Notes under the pieces: model-generated
What the model saw: the letters and a program-made list of their open reading frames with translations, nothing else
Told to the model about the DNA's origin: nothing
Database searches by the model: none
DNA from: Notolepis coatsorum
Taxonomy: Eukaryota > Chordata > Actinopteri > Aulopiformes > Paralepididae
Direction of reading: 5' to 3'
DNA: 64,000 bases
Assembly: GCA_963971535.1 (NCBI GenBank)
Contig: OZ020587.1
Coordinates: forward strand, 155,948,153-156,012,152
Made by a program: the position numbers and the translations under genes
In this document: positions 48,729-58,873 of the stretch, piece by piece
How positions within the stretch are numbered: position 1 is the first letter of the stretch
Layout: each line of letters begins with the position of its first letter

Positions 48729-49368
48729 GAAGCCGTGTGCTGAAAGGTTGCGGAGGCTACCGCTGAACCCCTTCATGAGAAGCTGCATGCTGAAAGGTTG
48801 CGGAGGCTACCCCTCCATGAGAAGCCGTGTGCTGAAAGGTTGCAGAGGCTACCCCTCCATGAGAAGCTGCATGCTGAAAGGTTGCGGAGGTTACCCTTCC
48901 ATGAGAAGCCGTGTGCTGAAAGGTTGCGGAGGCTACCCCTCCATGAGAAGCCGTGTGCTGAAAGGTTGCAGAGGCTACCCCTCCATGAGAAGCCGTGTGC
49001 TGAAAGGTTGCGGACGCTACCCCTCCATGAGAGGCCGTGTGCTGAAAGGTTGCGGACGCTACCCCTCCATGAGAAGCCGTGTGCTGAAAGGTTGCGGAGG
49101 CTACCCCTCCATGAGAAGCCGTGTGCTGAAAGGTTGCGGACGCTACCCCTCCATGAGAAGCCGTGTGCTGAAAGGTTGAGGAGGCTACCCCTCCATGAGA
49201 AGCCGTGTGCTGAAAGGTTGCAGAGGCTAGCCCTCCATGAGAAGCCATGTGCTGAAAGGTTGCGGAGGCTACCCCTCCATGAGAAGCCGGGTGCTGAAAG
49301 GTTGCGGAGGCTACCCCTCCATGAGAAGCCGTGTGCTGAAAGGTTGCGGACGCTACCCCTCCATGACA
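48729..49368. repeat. 42-bp minisatellite, 15 copies
   Basis: Unit CTCCATGAGAAGCCGTGTG...GGAGGCTACCC repeated at exact 42-bp spacing from about 48,788. Since 42 is a multiple of three, several frames on both strands stay open (up to 239 codons) and give 14-residue repeats. No start, promoter or homology supports a gene. Confidence 0.95.
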
Positions 49369-49459
49369 CTCATCGCCTCGGGCCCCAAATGGTCACTAAT
49401 TACTCTGATTCTCAGACGGCTCCCTGGGCAGCGAGCCACGTAATTTCAGCATCAGTTCA

Positions 49460-49560
49460 ACATGAGTGCAGCCAATCAAAAGGACGCCGCACCGTTTCCC
49501 CACTAACTGGCGGCTGAGTGCAGCCAATCAAAAGGACGCCGCACCGTTTCTCGCTGACTA
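49460..49560. repeat. Short direct duplication
   Basis: GTGCAGCCAATCAAAAGGAC and the next 15 bp occur twice, about 50 bp apart. Each copy carries a CCAAT motif. Confidence 0.8.
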
Positions 49561-49804
49561 GCAGCTGCTGCCTGAGGAGGCGGGCGAGCGGGACGAACGG
49601 ATCTCCCCCGACGGGCGGCTGCCGGCGAGCAGACCGGCAGGTCCGTATGAGAGCAATTTTGTGAGTTTTGCCCATCCCTAAGTCAGCAGCTCTGTGTTTC
49701 GTCCGTCTAGAGTAGACATCTCTGCGTAGGGCATCTGTTGCTTTATGGGTGTCTGTAGGTAGAAGCTCTCCATGTGTCGGCCTGCTTCCTCAAAGACGCC
49801 ATAG

Positions 49805-49995
49805 ATGCTTCCTATGCTTCTTATCACCCTTGCTATGCTTCCTAACACGCTTCCTATACTTCCTAACATGCTTCCTTTGCTTCCTATCATCCTTCCTATG
49901 CTTCCTAACATCCTTCCTATGCTTCCTAACATGTTTCCTATGCTTCCTAACATGTTTCCTTTGCTTCCTATCACCCTTGCTATGATTCCTCTGCT
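49805..49995. repeat. 21-bp minisatellite
   Basis: TGCTTCCTAACATGTTTCCTA-like units, about nine copies. Confidence 0.9.
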
Positions 49996-50021
49996 TCCTA
50001 ATGTCACCGGTCTTATTTGAC

Positions 50022-50095
50022 ATGCCCTGAGTGGGAGTCGAACCCGGGTCGGCCACACCGCGGGCACGATTACAGACCGCTATACCAAGAGGTGA
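50022..50095 (-). repeat. tRNA-like sequence
   Basis: In reverse it has A-box-like TTGGTATAGCGGTC and B-box GGGTTCGACTCCC. The acceptor stem does not pair, so it is a tRNA relic or SINE head, and it runs into the palindrome of the tandem unit. Confidence 0.5.
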
Positions 50096-51441
50096 ATTCA
50101 CTTCTTGGTATTGTGTCGTCTGGAGCCTTTTAAGGGGGAGTGAGTTTTACTTCCAGTACCGCTACGTGCCACAGTCACTTCACAACACTTGAAGTCCATC
50201 ATGACTGTGGATATACTCGCGGTACCTCCGTTACACTTACGCTATACCAAGAGGTGAATTCACTTCTTGGTAATGTGTCTGTATGCCTTTTAACACATTG
50301 ACCGCCAGCAGCAGGGGGCGCTGATCCGCCTTCATCGCCAGGTCTTTATTCAATGGATATAGTTTTAGACTGCGACATTTGCGAGTGCTTAAAAATATAT
50401 ATCTTATATTATATCTATAGGTCTAATAACGCCGTCGACTGTCAGTGAGTTGCTTCCAGTCAACATGCCCGAAATAGATTGTTTTTTCATCCGTACATTT
50501 CTGTTTTATACCGTTTTGAATAGAGTATGGTTTGGGTGCTTTGGAGTAATTCCAGGAAAAAGACGAGAAAAAGGCATTTTACTGTAATCCAGTCATCACG
50601 TTGTAATTTTTCAGCTGATTATCTAATAATCCTGAAATCAATGCTAGATTATCATTATTATATCTCGTTGTGCATACATGAAATGACCGTCGTAGCGGGG
50701 CGCTCACCCCCCCCACCGCAGTCAACGGTAATAAGCACATACACACAGATAGCTGTGATCGCGGTAGAAATAAATATCAGATCAACGATCAAATTTATAT
50801 ATAGTGTTCTTACCTTGTATCTGATGTAATGCACAAGAAATAATCCAATTATCTGATCGGTTTTGATAGCCATCCAGGTGTTCGGCCTATGAGGCTAATG
50901 AGGCTAAAGCGGTTATTGCTAATCAATAATCAGAAACGACGTCCCCCGCCCCCCCCTTTCATGCATACATGCGTGAGGATCGTACCGATCATATGCAGTT
51001 TGAGTTTTAACTGGAGCGTATCTATAACCGAAATGCCATTGGATTTAACATTATTAGCTATTAGCCCTATATCTCGGCTTCCAGGAAATATACTAGACCA
51101 AATCCGGTATAACGCTTACATTCACGGCGCTATAAAATGAGAACCTATTGATGAATAATTTTTTTCTTTAAGCCATTTTGAAGGGACGGTTTATGGACTC
51201 AATTGACAATGAGAATGGACAGATAGCAATACTATAAAGTATAGATTTAGCTGTACAAACAGCCCCACGTCTGTTTACATTTCCCGGTCCTCTTGAGAAT
51301 AATTAGACTCATCCCAGTGGCCGCGATTGTGTTAAGGGGGAGTGAGTTTTACTTGCAGTACCGCTACGTGCCACAGTCACTTCACAACACTTGAAGTCCA
51401 TCGTGACTGTGGATATACTCGCGGTACCTCCGTTACACTAA
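50079..51441. repeat. 162-bp tandem duplication, second copy interrupted
   Basis: Copy 1 is 50,079-50,240. Copy 2 is 50,241-50,293 joined to 51,336-51,441. Each begins with the near-perfect 24-nt palindrome CCAAGAGGTGAATTCA/CTTCTTGG (50,085 and 50,247) and contains a second hairpin CCACAGTCA...TGACTGTGG. Copy 2 is opened at TTAA by the element at 50,294-51,331. Confidence 0.9.
50294..51331. mobile_element. piggyBac-type MITE, 1,038 bp
   Basis: Flanked by TTAA on both sides (50,290-50,293 and 51,332-51,335), while the intact tandem copy has a single TTAA at the same place (CCTTTTAAGGGGG, about 50,127). The ends CACATTGACCGCCAG and, in reverse, CACAATCGCGGCCAC are related inverted repeats. Frames inside reach only about 100 codons and show no DDD transposase motif. 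Clean TTAA duplication is the hallmark of piggyBac. Confidence 0.85.
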
Positions 51442-53002
51442 CATGTGTCGTAAATTGATTGAATCAAAATGCACGGTCCAGTACTACAGAATGAATTTAA
51501 GATCAGTTTCTCCAAGGAAGTAAGCCACAGCTATTAGCAGTATACCATCGCTCGTAAAAATAGGTTCTACAAGTTAGGACAGGGGTCAGCCCGTAGAGAA
51601 TAGACCATTTGGTGGTTAGCTGACAATCTCCCCTCACCCAACCAAGTTGATTGACTTAAGGTCATAAACTGACCCCTCAAGGCTATATTGAGGTAAGCAG
51701 GAAGGAGTTGTTTATTTTAGTGTAAGAGACCAACCGGCCACTGTGAGAAAAGCCTCTCCCCCCCTGTCAAGACCTTCTGCCGGGAAGAGATAGTGACTGA
51801 TTATCTTTGAAGAACAGAAACCAACAGGATTTAGAGCCAGGAACACATCCCTTAGCATCATAAAACTCTTATTTGGAGGCTGAAAATACAGTTGAGGTCA
51901 GAGTGCTGTTGACCTAGCCTGACCAATACTTGGCCCTTCAGGAAGTGCTGGAGGTAAGCAGCTGGGCAGAGAGAGATTAGGCTTCATACTATAAAAAGCT
52001 AAACAATAAAGTATTATAGATATCGATTAAAGGTTAGACTAAAAGCAAGTGGACGTTAGTAACAAACAGTTTAGTACCAAAAATGACACACATTGGTCAC
52101 TAGAAAAGCTAAATGCAGTTCTATACATTATAGACTAAATACTAGAGTATTTGAATAAAAGTAAACTGTTAAACAAAATCATATTAGAAAATTGGCTAAG
52201 TAAACAGAAGTAGTAAGACCAGGGATAAAACAAGTTAGAACTACCAAGTTAAAAGACATTTAAAAGTACCAGTATAAGAAACTAGGTTAATCATTCATAA
52301 TTGTGTTAAATAACTATAAAAAGGCTCTAGCATTCGGGAAAAAGCATTTAACTAACTTAGTTATACTAAACAGTAAATAATCTATGCATGTAAACCCACG
52401 TAAAACAAAGTAACCGATAGAAATATTGAATGGATCAAAATTACAATAGACAAACTGCTGAGTAAGACCCTGCTTTAAGGGGAACGGACCTAACCTCTCA
52501 ACACTACCTTAAATGGACCGGGTTCTCAGAAAAAGGATGACGTGTCACGCAGCAGAAAAAGCTTCTAGCCAATAGAAGAAGCCAGATCCCTGGGGTGACG
52601 TCACTGGACGTCCCGGGGGGCCGGGGGAAACTGTTTCCTTTAAAGACTGCAGGCGCTGATGGGGGAGACTGGAGCGCTCAGACAGAACAGACACACAGCG
52701 AGACGAGACGGACAGCTTGAGAAGGAGAACCTGGAGACATCACCACCAGTTCGAGAAAAAGAGACGCGAACCTGAAGACTGATAGAATAAATGCTGTGAA
52801 CCTGATGATTAAGCTGTTGTTTTCAATAAAACAACAGACAGTCTGTTTTCATCCGGCGCTCTTGTCTCAGTCTCCAACTTTTATTTCGACCAATCAGATG
52901 AATGGACTTTTTCAAAACGTGTGATGCAGCCAGAGTAAGCTATCCACTATACACTTGAGAAACGATTTTATAGCTACATAGAATATTGAAATACACGTTA
53001 AG
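51442..53002 (+). repeat. 5' LTR region of a class I provirus (left boundary unknown)
   Basis: The second LTR is outside the window, so the left edge cannot be fixed; it lies to the right of 51,441. Promoter-like elements are a CCAAT box (about 52,568), TGACGTCA, a CREB/ATF-type site (about 52,597), and TTTAAAG as a weak TATA (52,637). Polyadenylation signals AATAAA follow at about 52,787 and 52,825. The primer-binding site starts at 53,003. No typical terminal CA is seen right at the boundary. Confidence 0.6.
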
Positions 53003-53020
53003 TGGTGCCGTGACTACCCG
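53003..53020 (+). other. Primer-binding site, tRNA-His type
   Basis: TGGTGCCGTGACTACCCG. The first twelve bases equal the complement of the tRNA-His 3' end as used by some class I retroviruses, for example the HERV-H group and walleye dermal sarcoma virus; later bases deviate. Confidence 0.75.
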
Positions 53021-53135
53021 GGCTGATCATCCGAACCGACCCAGAACGAGGACACTTCTACTTGACTTCGAAACTCTCAAGCAGAGCAACGACGGTTCTA
53101 CATCATCCTCAGCCGAGCAAACAACAGCGAATACG

Positions 53136-53141
53136 GTGAGT
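53136..53141 (+). promoter_or_regulatory. Candidate 5' splice donor
   Basis: GTGAGT, 116 bases downstream of the primer-binding site, the usual place for a retroviral major donor. Confidence 0.5.
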
Positions 53142-53153
53142 TAAACTGAGAGA

Positions 53154-53300
53154 ATGGGTCTAGTGGTTGGAAGTCGGGCAGTTACCGAACGGGGTTGGGA
53201 TGATGTTGGACATACTGACGATATTGATACGACAGACATCAGGTTCCAATTCTCACAGATTGGCCTGGTCTCGATCGGGCAATACTGTCAGATGCAATGA
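53154..53300 (+). CDS. Small leader ORF, 48 codons
   Basis: ATGGGT start (AGAATGGG), 48 codons, then TGA. It begins Met-Gly, compatible with but not proof of myristoylation. It lies just behind the candidate donor, so only unspliced RNA would carry it. It may be a regulatory upstream ORF or chance. Confidence 0.25.
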   Translation: MGLVVGSRAVTERGWDDVGHTDDIDTTDIRFQFSQIGLVSIGQYCQMQ

Positions 53301-54929
53301 GAATTATTAGGAGGGGCGCACGATCGGGTTGACCGGTACAGAGTTGCAAAAGGAGTGTCGAATTTATAAGCGACTAGAAACGCTATAAATAGGGTTATTG
53401 TTCAAGGGACAATTGAGAGTCTGGTAGTAGTCAAAATTATGACTGCCAGTAGGTAAGGTTTAAACTGGTTTGTATTTAGTTCAGGTCGCGCGCGGCCGGG
53501 GGATAGGGAGTCGTGCCAGGTTACTTAGCAGAATTCTTTCTTAGACTCGTGGCGCAAGTACAGTAACATGGAAGAGACGTCTCCCATGTGTGCTGCCAAG
53601 GCAAACCGACATCATACAAATTTGGGTTCACCTTATGTTGAATCTAAGAAATATCAAGCTTGTGGAGGAAGGATAACGTAGGAGATGGTTGATTTGTGGT
53701 TAAACTGAGAGCACAGGTTTGGCCGCAAAACGCCATCCAAGCCGCCAGGGGGCTCGTGCGAATGTACTCTCTGCGAGCTACTTAACATGTATGGAGAAAG
53801 ACTCTGGAGTATAGTAAGGCGAATCTCAAACCTTGGTATATAAGGCACTTGTTGGAAAAATTGAATGAAGGAACTGCGCTTATGTTTGGATTAAAGAATG
53901 CACTTAGAGGCGGTTAGGATATGTATTTAAAGTACTGTTTAGTAGCGAGGCTAATGGCTGAAGCTAGGAAAATGGCTAACAGCTAACAGCGGAGCTAACA
54001 GTTGGCTGTAGGGTTCAAGATAGCTTCTTGACGTCCGGAACAACATGACCTTTGAACCGGAAGTCGTTCTAAGCTGGCTAGAAAAAATGGCTGACGCTTA
54101 CGGCGGGTGAAGGTTGAAGGGTCAAACTAGCAATTGGAAGTCTGGTGTCGGCCTATGTAAAAATGTATATATATATTGGTTAAAAATGTAGGATGGCACA
54201 TACATTGAATCAAAGTTATAATCAAGGGGTTACGTCGTCATAACGCTGACGTCGCGGGTTGCTATAATGCTGCGGTGAACGGAATAAATTGCCGTTTCAG
54301 CCCGTGAAGCTAATGCTAGGCTAGGCTGGCTAATACATGCTAAGCTGAGCTGCAAGCTAACGGGCAATGCTGGGGGCTAAAATGGCTACTGCGACTGTTG
54401 TTTTGAATGGCGGAGCTTGTAGCATCCCTGGTGGCTAACGGCTACCGAACGATGCTGCATGCTACACAAGGCTAACCAGTGCTAATGATGATAATGTTGC
54501 TGGATGAAAGTATGAAAGTGACTGTGGTGATGTGAGATAATGTGTGTAAATGGAATGGATTAATGGTTAGGAATGAGTGGTGAAAGTGGATAATTTTTGT
54601 AAACAAAATGTGAGTCCTGTAACGAAGCCTCGCGTGAAGCTATTTTGGTGGCTGACAACGACACCTCGTGGTTGTAAAACATGACGTAACTCCCGTGGCG
54701 ACGTCTCACGTGACTGCGAGACATTATAGAGGCTTCTGGGAGTTGCGGTTTTTATTGAGTGAGCACGTCGGTTTTGACGTTGTGTGGTGATTGCTGCGTG
54801 ATGACGCACTTGTTGTGGGAGGGTGAGGGCGCCTCCTGCAGGACGTTGTGAGTACTGTAGTACAATAGGGGTGATGTACGAACATTGCAGCAGGGGGCGG
54901 TGTTGGCTCTTAGATTTTTACAACTCTCC
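53301..54929 (+). other. Proviral leader, non-coding part
   Basis: No long frame. Contains many GCTAAC/GCTAGC words (53,940-54,480). Could include a nested insertion, but I see no clear ends. Confidence 0.4.
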
Positions 54930-56230
54930 TTACCCATTTTTCCCCTCGCTTTCTTTCTCTCCTGCGTCCTCTCTTTCCCATTCCTCCCTTTTTCCCTCGA
55001 TCTCCCTCTCTTGCTCTTCCTCTCTCTGGCCTTCCCTCTTTCTTTTTCTCTCTCGCCCCCCCCCCCCCTGTGGTTAAATATAGTAGATAATACGCTGACG
55101 TAGTGATACGGGATGCCCCCCCCCCCTCGCTCTCTCTCTCTCTCTCCCTCCCTCACCCCCCTCCCTCCCTCCCGCTCCCTCCCTCACCCCCCCCTTTCCC
55201 TCTCTCCCCCCCCCCCTCCCTACCTCCCTCCTTCCCTTCTCCCTCCCTCCCTTCCCTCTCTCTCCCTCACACCATCCTTCCCACTCCCTCCCACACCCCC
55301 TCTCTCCCTCACACCCTCCTTCCCCTCTCTCCCCCCCCTCCCTACCTTCCTCCCTCACCCCCCTCTCCCTCTCACCCTCCCTCCCTCCCTCCCTTTCTCT
55401 CTCTCTCTCTCCCCCCTCCCTACCTCCCTCCTTCCCTTCTTCCTCCCTCCCTCCCTCCCTCTTTTTTTTCTCTCTCTCCCTCGCTCCTGCTTCCCCATAT
55501 GGTTAGAAGTGGTACAGAATACGGAGCGGACAAATTAAAGAAAAAGATTTAGTGATACTGGAATCATTCGGAACCCCCCCGCCCCAAGCTTTTTTCCCTT
55601 CCTCCCTCCCGCTAGTGAGATACCATAGTGTTGTGCACCCCCCCCCCCTCCCCACTATAGTACATCCGCCTCCTTTCCTCCCTCCCTCTTGTTGAGTACC
55701 TTAGTGGGATTTACCTTCCCTCCACATCCCTCTCATAGTGTACCATGCCTCCTTCCTTGAATGCCCCCCCCCCCCCCCCCCCCCCCCACTTTTTCCTTAA
55801 AAGTGCTCTCTCTCGCTCCCTTCCTGCCCCCCCCCCCCTCCCCTCATCCGTTCCTCCGTCCCTCCCCTCCCTCTAGGTCCCTTCCTGGTCCCCCCCTCCC
55901 CTCGTCCGTTCCTCATCCGTCCAACCCCTCCCTTTGGATCCCTTCCTAGTCCCCCCCTTGTTCATTCCTAGTCTCTCCCTCCCTAGGCATTCCTCCTTTC
56001 CCGTCCTTCATTCCTAGTCTCTCCCTCCCTGGGCGTTCCATCCTGATCTAGCCTAGCCTACTCTAGCCTTCCCTGGTCTTTCCTGGCTCCTCTCCCCTAG
56101 ATACTCGTATGTACTCCCTCCCTTCCAGGCTCCTCCCGGGCACTCCCTCCCTCGCTAGCACTCCTTGCGTGTACGTGCCCCTCCCCGGCCCGGCGACACC
56201 CTCCCGTCCCCTCTCTTCCGCTCTCCTCTT
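54930..56230 (+). repeat. 1.3-kb pyrimidine-rich tract in the leader
   Basis: Almost entirely C and T with CCCTCC and CTCT words and several C homopolymers. The proline/serine/leucine ORFs on plus and Gly/Arg/Glu ORFs on minus are compositional. Confidence 0.85.
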
Positions 56231-56339
56231 AGGTGTTGTTGGGGGTTTGGTTAAGGGTGGGATGGGGCGTTGTTGTGTATTGTTGTTGTGTATTATCTGT
56301 GGGGCATGTTGTTAAAAGACATGTTGTTATTTGTGGGGA

Positions 56340-56345
56340 TTACAG
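56340..56345 (+). promoter_or_regulatory. Candidate 3' splice acceptor before the env-type ORF
   Basis: ATTACAG|GA preceded by a T-rich, partly G-interrupted stretch, 58 bases before the ATG of the env-type ORF. Confidence 0.35.
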
Positions 56346-56403
56346 GAAGTATTAGGACACGCGCAGGTGAAGGAGGAACGCGGAGGAGGACAGAACACTC
56401 ACC

Positions 56404-57753
56404 ATGGTTCCTGGTTTGAGTGAAAGTAGTAGGCGTGTGCTTTGGACATGCGCTATAACAATGGTTTGGTTGTTTATGTTGGCTAGCGTGGTACTGTATG
56501 TTCCACCCCGGCAGCCTGAGCTGCCAGAGGTAGTGGTAGTGGGTAAACGGTCACTGCCGGTCCATCACGGTAATTTGTTTCTGAGGATGGCGAGGGCAGT
56601 GGCGAAGGTGGCGAATAAATCAGATTGCTATGTGTGCGGCTTGGCCCCGCAAGCGGCCGCTGCTGGCCTTCCACTGATAGCACACCCTATAACTGAGTGT
56701 CATGCCTCAGTGTTAAGGGATTTGCCTTTCCCTGCCCTATGTAAAGGGGTGGAATCGGGAAGGATTGGGGAATATCTGGGGTTAGGACTGACAAAGAATG
56801 TGATGAAAATAGGCGTGCTGTTAGATGTTGGCCCCATTCCGGTAGCTTATAGGCTGACAGAGTTTAGGAGGTGTGTAGAGGGTAAGTCAGGTGGTAAGGT
56901 TGTGGGGTACTTGGATGGCTGCGTGGGGGATAAGGGGATTTGGGGCAAGGATTCGGAGGCACCAGCTCCGCCTGGGGCGTTTTGGATCTGTGGCGATTTT
57001 GCGTATGCCTCACTGCCAATAGACTGGAGGGGAAGATGTGCGTTGGGTTACTTAGTACCGGCTATGAGGGTGTCTGATGTTTTGCCGACGCTCCCCAGGA
57101 CGAGGAAGGCACGGGATGCGGATAATTTTTTTAGGGTGGCGTTTCCCTGGTATGGGGCATATGCGAATATGGGGGAAATTGATCATTTGGCTAAAGTATT
57201 TGAGGACATGGCTTCCACATCAGCGAGGGGCTTTGCCCTGGAGAATGAGGAGATACGGTCTTTACGGCTGATGGAGATGCAGACAAGGGCAGCTATGGAC
57301 TTCTTGTTGGCGGCATCGGGGGGTACATGTGCGTTGATTGGTCAGGAATGCTGTACTTTCGTACCTGCGAATGATGAGATGGGCATGCCGGCCATAATTG
57401 AGCATTTGAGGAGCATTACGAGGGATCTGCATGACTCTCAGGGGGGATCGTGGGAAGATTGGGGTCAAGGACAGCTGGGGTATATAGGTTGGGTGATAGT
57501 TAAGTACCTACTCTATGCAGTGGTGATATTTGTGATATTAGTCGTGTGTGTGTCAGTGATTAGAGCATGCTTTGGATATCTGATTAGGACTCTCTGCGCA
57601 GCCGGCCCGGCGGTGGGGAAGTCACTCTGCTCGGCTGCACCTGGTATGACGAAGATGATGGCGGTAGAAGTGGATGAGACAGGGTACCGAGCAGAGGTGG
57701 GCGTTCCGTTGGTGCCAAGATACCAGGAGTACGCCCTGGCTACCATTTTATGA
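56404..57753 (+). CDS. env: Retroviral envelope-type glycoprotein upstream of gag
   Basis: 449 codons, intact. The start ATG at 56,404 lies in a strong context (ACCATGG). Basic residues at 10-11 and a hydrophobic stretch (12-32) form a signal peptide or anchor. The SU-like part has CYVC at 75-78, a CxxC motif of gamma-type SU, and FWIC around 193-196. It has only one N-glycosylation sequon (Asn71), low for an SU. A weak furin-type region, PRTRKAR, is at 231-237. The TM-like part has a hydrophobic Phe/Trp-rich start (242-256) and a heptad region (about 262-290). Next come the QTRAAMDFLL block (293-302), where class I envelopes carry the immunosuppressive-like domain, and C309-x6-C316-C317, the covalent SU-TM linkage motif. 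A membrane span is at about 358-386 and a 60-residue tail follows. In known retroviruses env lies 3' of pol; here it precedes gag by about 1.1 kb. I see no LTR or polypurine tract between the two, so it appears to be part of one element. Confidence 0.85.
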   Translation: MVPGLSESSRRVLWTCAITMVWLFMLASVVLYVPPRQPELPEVVVVGKRSLPVHHGNLFLRMARAVAKVANKSDCYVCGLAPQAAAAGLPLIAHPITECHASVLRDLPFPALCKGVESGRIGEYLGLGLTKNVMKIGVLLDVGPIPVAYRLTEFRRCVEGKSGGKVVGYLDGCVGDKGIWGKDSEAPAPPGAFWICGDFAYASLPIDWRGRCALGYLVPAMRVSDVLPTLPRTRKARDADNFFRVAFPWYGAYANMGEIDHLAKVFEDMASTSARGFALENEEIRSLRLMEMQTRAAMDFLLAASGGTCALIGQECCTFVPANDEMGMPAIIEHLRSITRDLHDSQGGSWEDWGQGQLGYIGWVIVKYLLYAVVIFVILVVCVSVIRACFGYLIRTLCAAGPAVGKSLCSAAPGMTKMMAVEVDETGYRAEVGVPLVPRYQEYALATIL

Positions 57754-57867
57754 TCTGGACTGCTGGACAGTTTGGGTCAATGGGTGGTGGATTTGGGGTG
57801 TACGTAGGGGTATGATAATAGGGGACGTGCCTGGGGATATTGTAAAAGTAATGTTTGTTATGTGTAG

Positions 57868-58152
57868 ATGAAATTTGTTTCCATAGTAGGTACACGAGAG
57901 AGAGATGTGATGAGAGTTATTAGGTCCCTGGGGTCTGGTGCTGAGTCTGTACGGTTATGCATGATCGTTCAGCAGGGCACTGGATTTCCTGGGGTTAATA
58001 GACTGGATGACGAGATGGGATGTTTGGGCGTTGACTACCTTGTACCTGTGGTGAGGTGTTCCTGGCCTCTGTGGGGAGTCTGTGATGGACGCTTCAGAAA
58101 ACAGAGGGTGGGGCCTCGCGGCGTGCAGGGAGTAATGTCCGGATGTGCGTAA
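57868..58152 (+). CDS. Unknown 94-codon ORF between env-type ORF and gag
   Basis: ATG at 57,868 (GATGAAATTT). Four cysteines, no membrane segment and no motif that I recognise. Position between env and gag suggests a possible accessory frame, but chance or a decayed remnant is as likely. Confidence 0.3.
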   Translation: MKFVSIVGTRERDVMRVIRSLGSGAESVRLCMIVQQGTGFPGVNRLDDEMGCLGVDYLVPVVRCSWPLWGVCDGRFRKQRVGPRGVQGVMSGCA

Positions 58153-58569
58153 GAACGGTGTTAGTGGACAAATGTCCACTGGGGGGAAGTAGTATTGAAG
58201 TATGGAAACAGAAGAATGAGTGAGATGTGTAAATAGGGTGGAGACACTAATCTAGATGTTTGTGATTTTCGAGGTGAAACAGAATATTGGAGTGGAACCA
58301 CGGGAAACATCAGAAAGCCGAGATTCGACGAAGGAGGAATCAACGAAAAAGCGGAAATAAGGGAGTAGGCACAGAAGACGCAAACACCACTGTCAATCAC
58401 AATATCTCTAAATTTTTGAAAATTGTATGAATTAAGTTAAAGGAGTATTCATACTGTTGGTAAAGAATCTCTCAAAAATTAGATGTGGTATGAATTTTAG
58501 ATAGAAAATATATTCATACTGAAAAGACGGAGTAAAGTGAAATTCCAGTTGAAAATTAAAGAGAACTGT

Positions 58570-58627
58570 TGTGCTCTGTTTTTCAGCAGTTCTGCCAGGC
58601 AACAAGGGCACCACAAGTCAGGTAAGA
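58570..58627 (+). promoter_or_regulatory. Candidate acceptor, 35-nt exon and donor before gag
   Basis: CTCTGTTTTTCAG ends at 58,586 and is a strong acceptor; CAG|GTAAGA gives a strong donor at 58,621/58,622. They bracket a possible mini-exon 58,587-58,621. The gag start lies about 250 bases further down. Confidence 0.5.
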
Positions 58628-58873
58628 CTACAGATCACCAGTGAAGAGGGAAAGAAGAGAATAGACAGGGTGTACAAGTACCGTTAGCGGTTGTTCAAGC
58701 AGGAGATAGTCACAAAAGAATAGACACCTACATTTAGACAGGGAATACAAAAAACACTTTCTTGCCTGCTGCCATTTGAAAAAGAGAACCAGAGAAAAAG
58801 ATTTCTTAGATTAGGAAACAAAAAGAGAAATTAAAAACTCTAGTAAATGAGAAGAAGAAAAGCATTTAAGAAA

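Noticed and set aside
48592-49517. ORFs of 163-239 codons with 14-residue repeats on both strands
   Set aside because: They follow from a 42-bp tandem unit lacking stops; several frames are open at once and nothing supports expression.
54752-55552. Overlapping ORFs up to 149 codons (Pro/Ser/Leu on plus, Gly/Arg/Glu on minus)
   Set aside because: Caused by the pyrimidine-rich tract; both strands open at once with no motif.
57754-58846. An LTR between the env-type ORF and gag, which would mean two adjacent proviruses
   Set aside because: No TATA/AATAAA pair, TG...CA ends, primer-binding site or polypurine-LTR junction could be found there.
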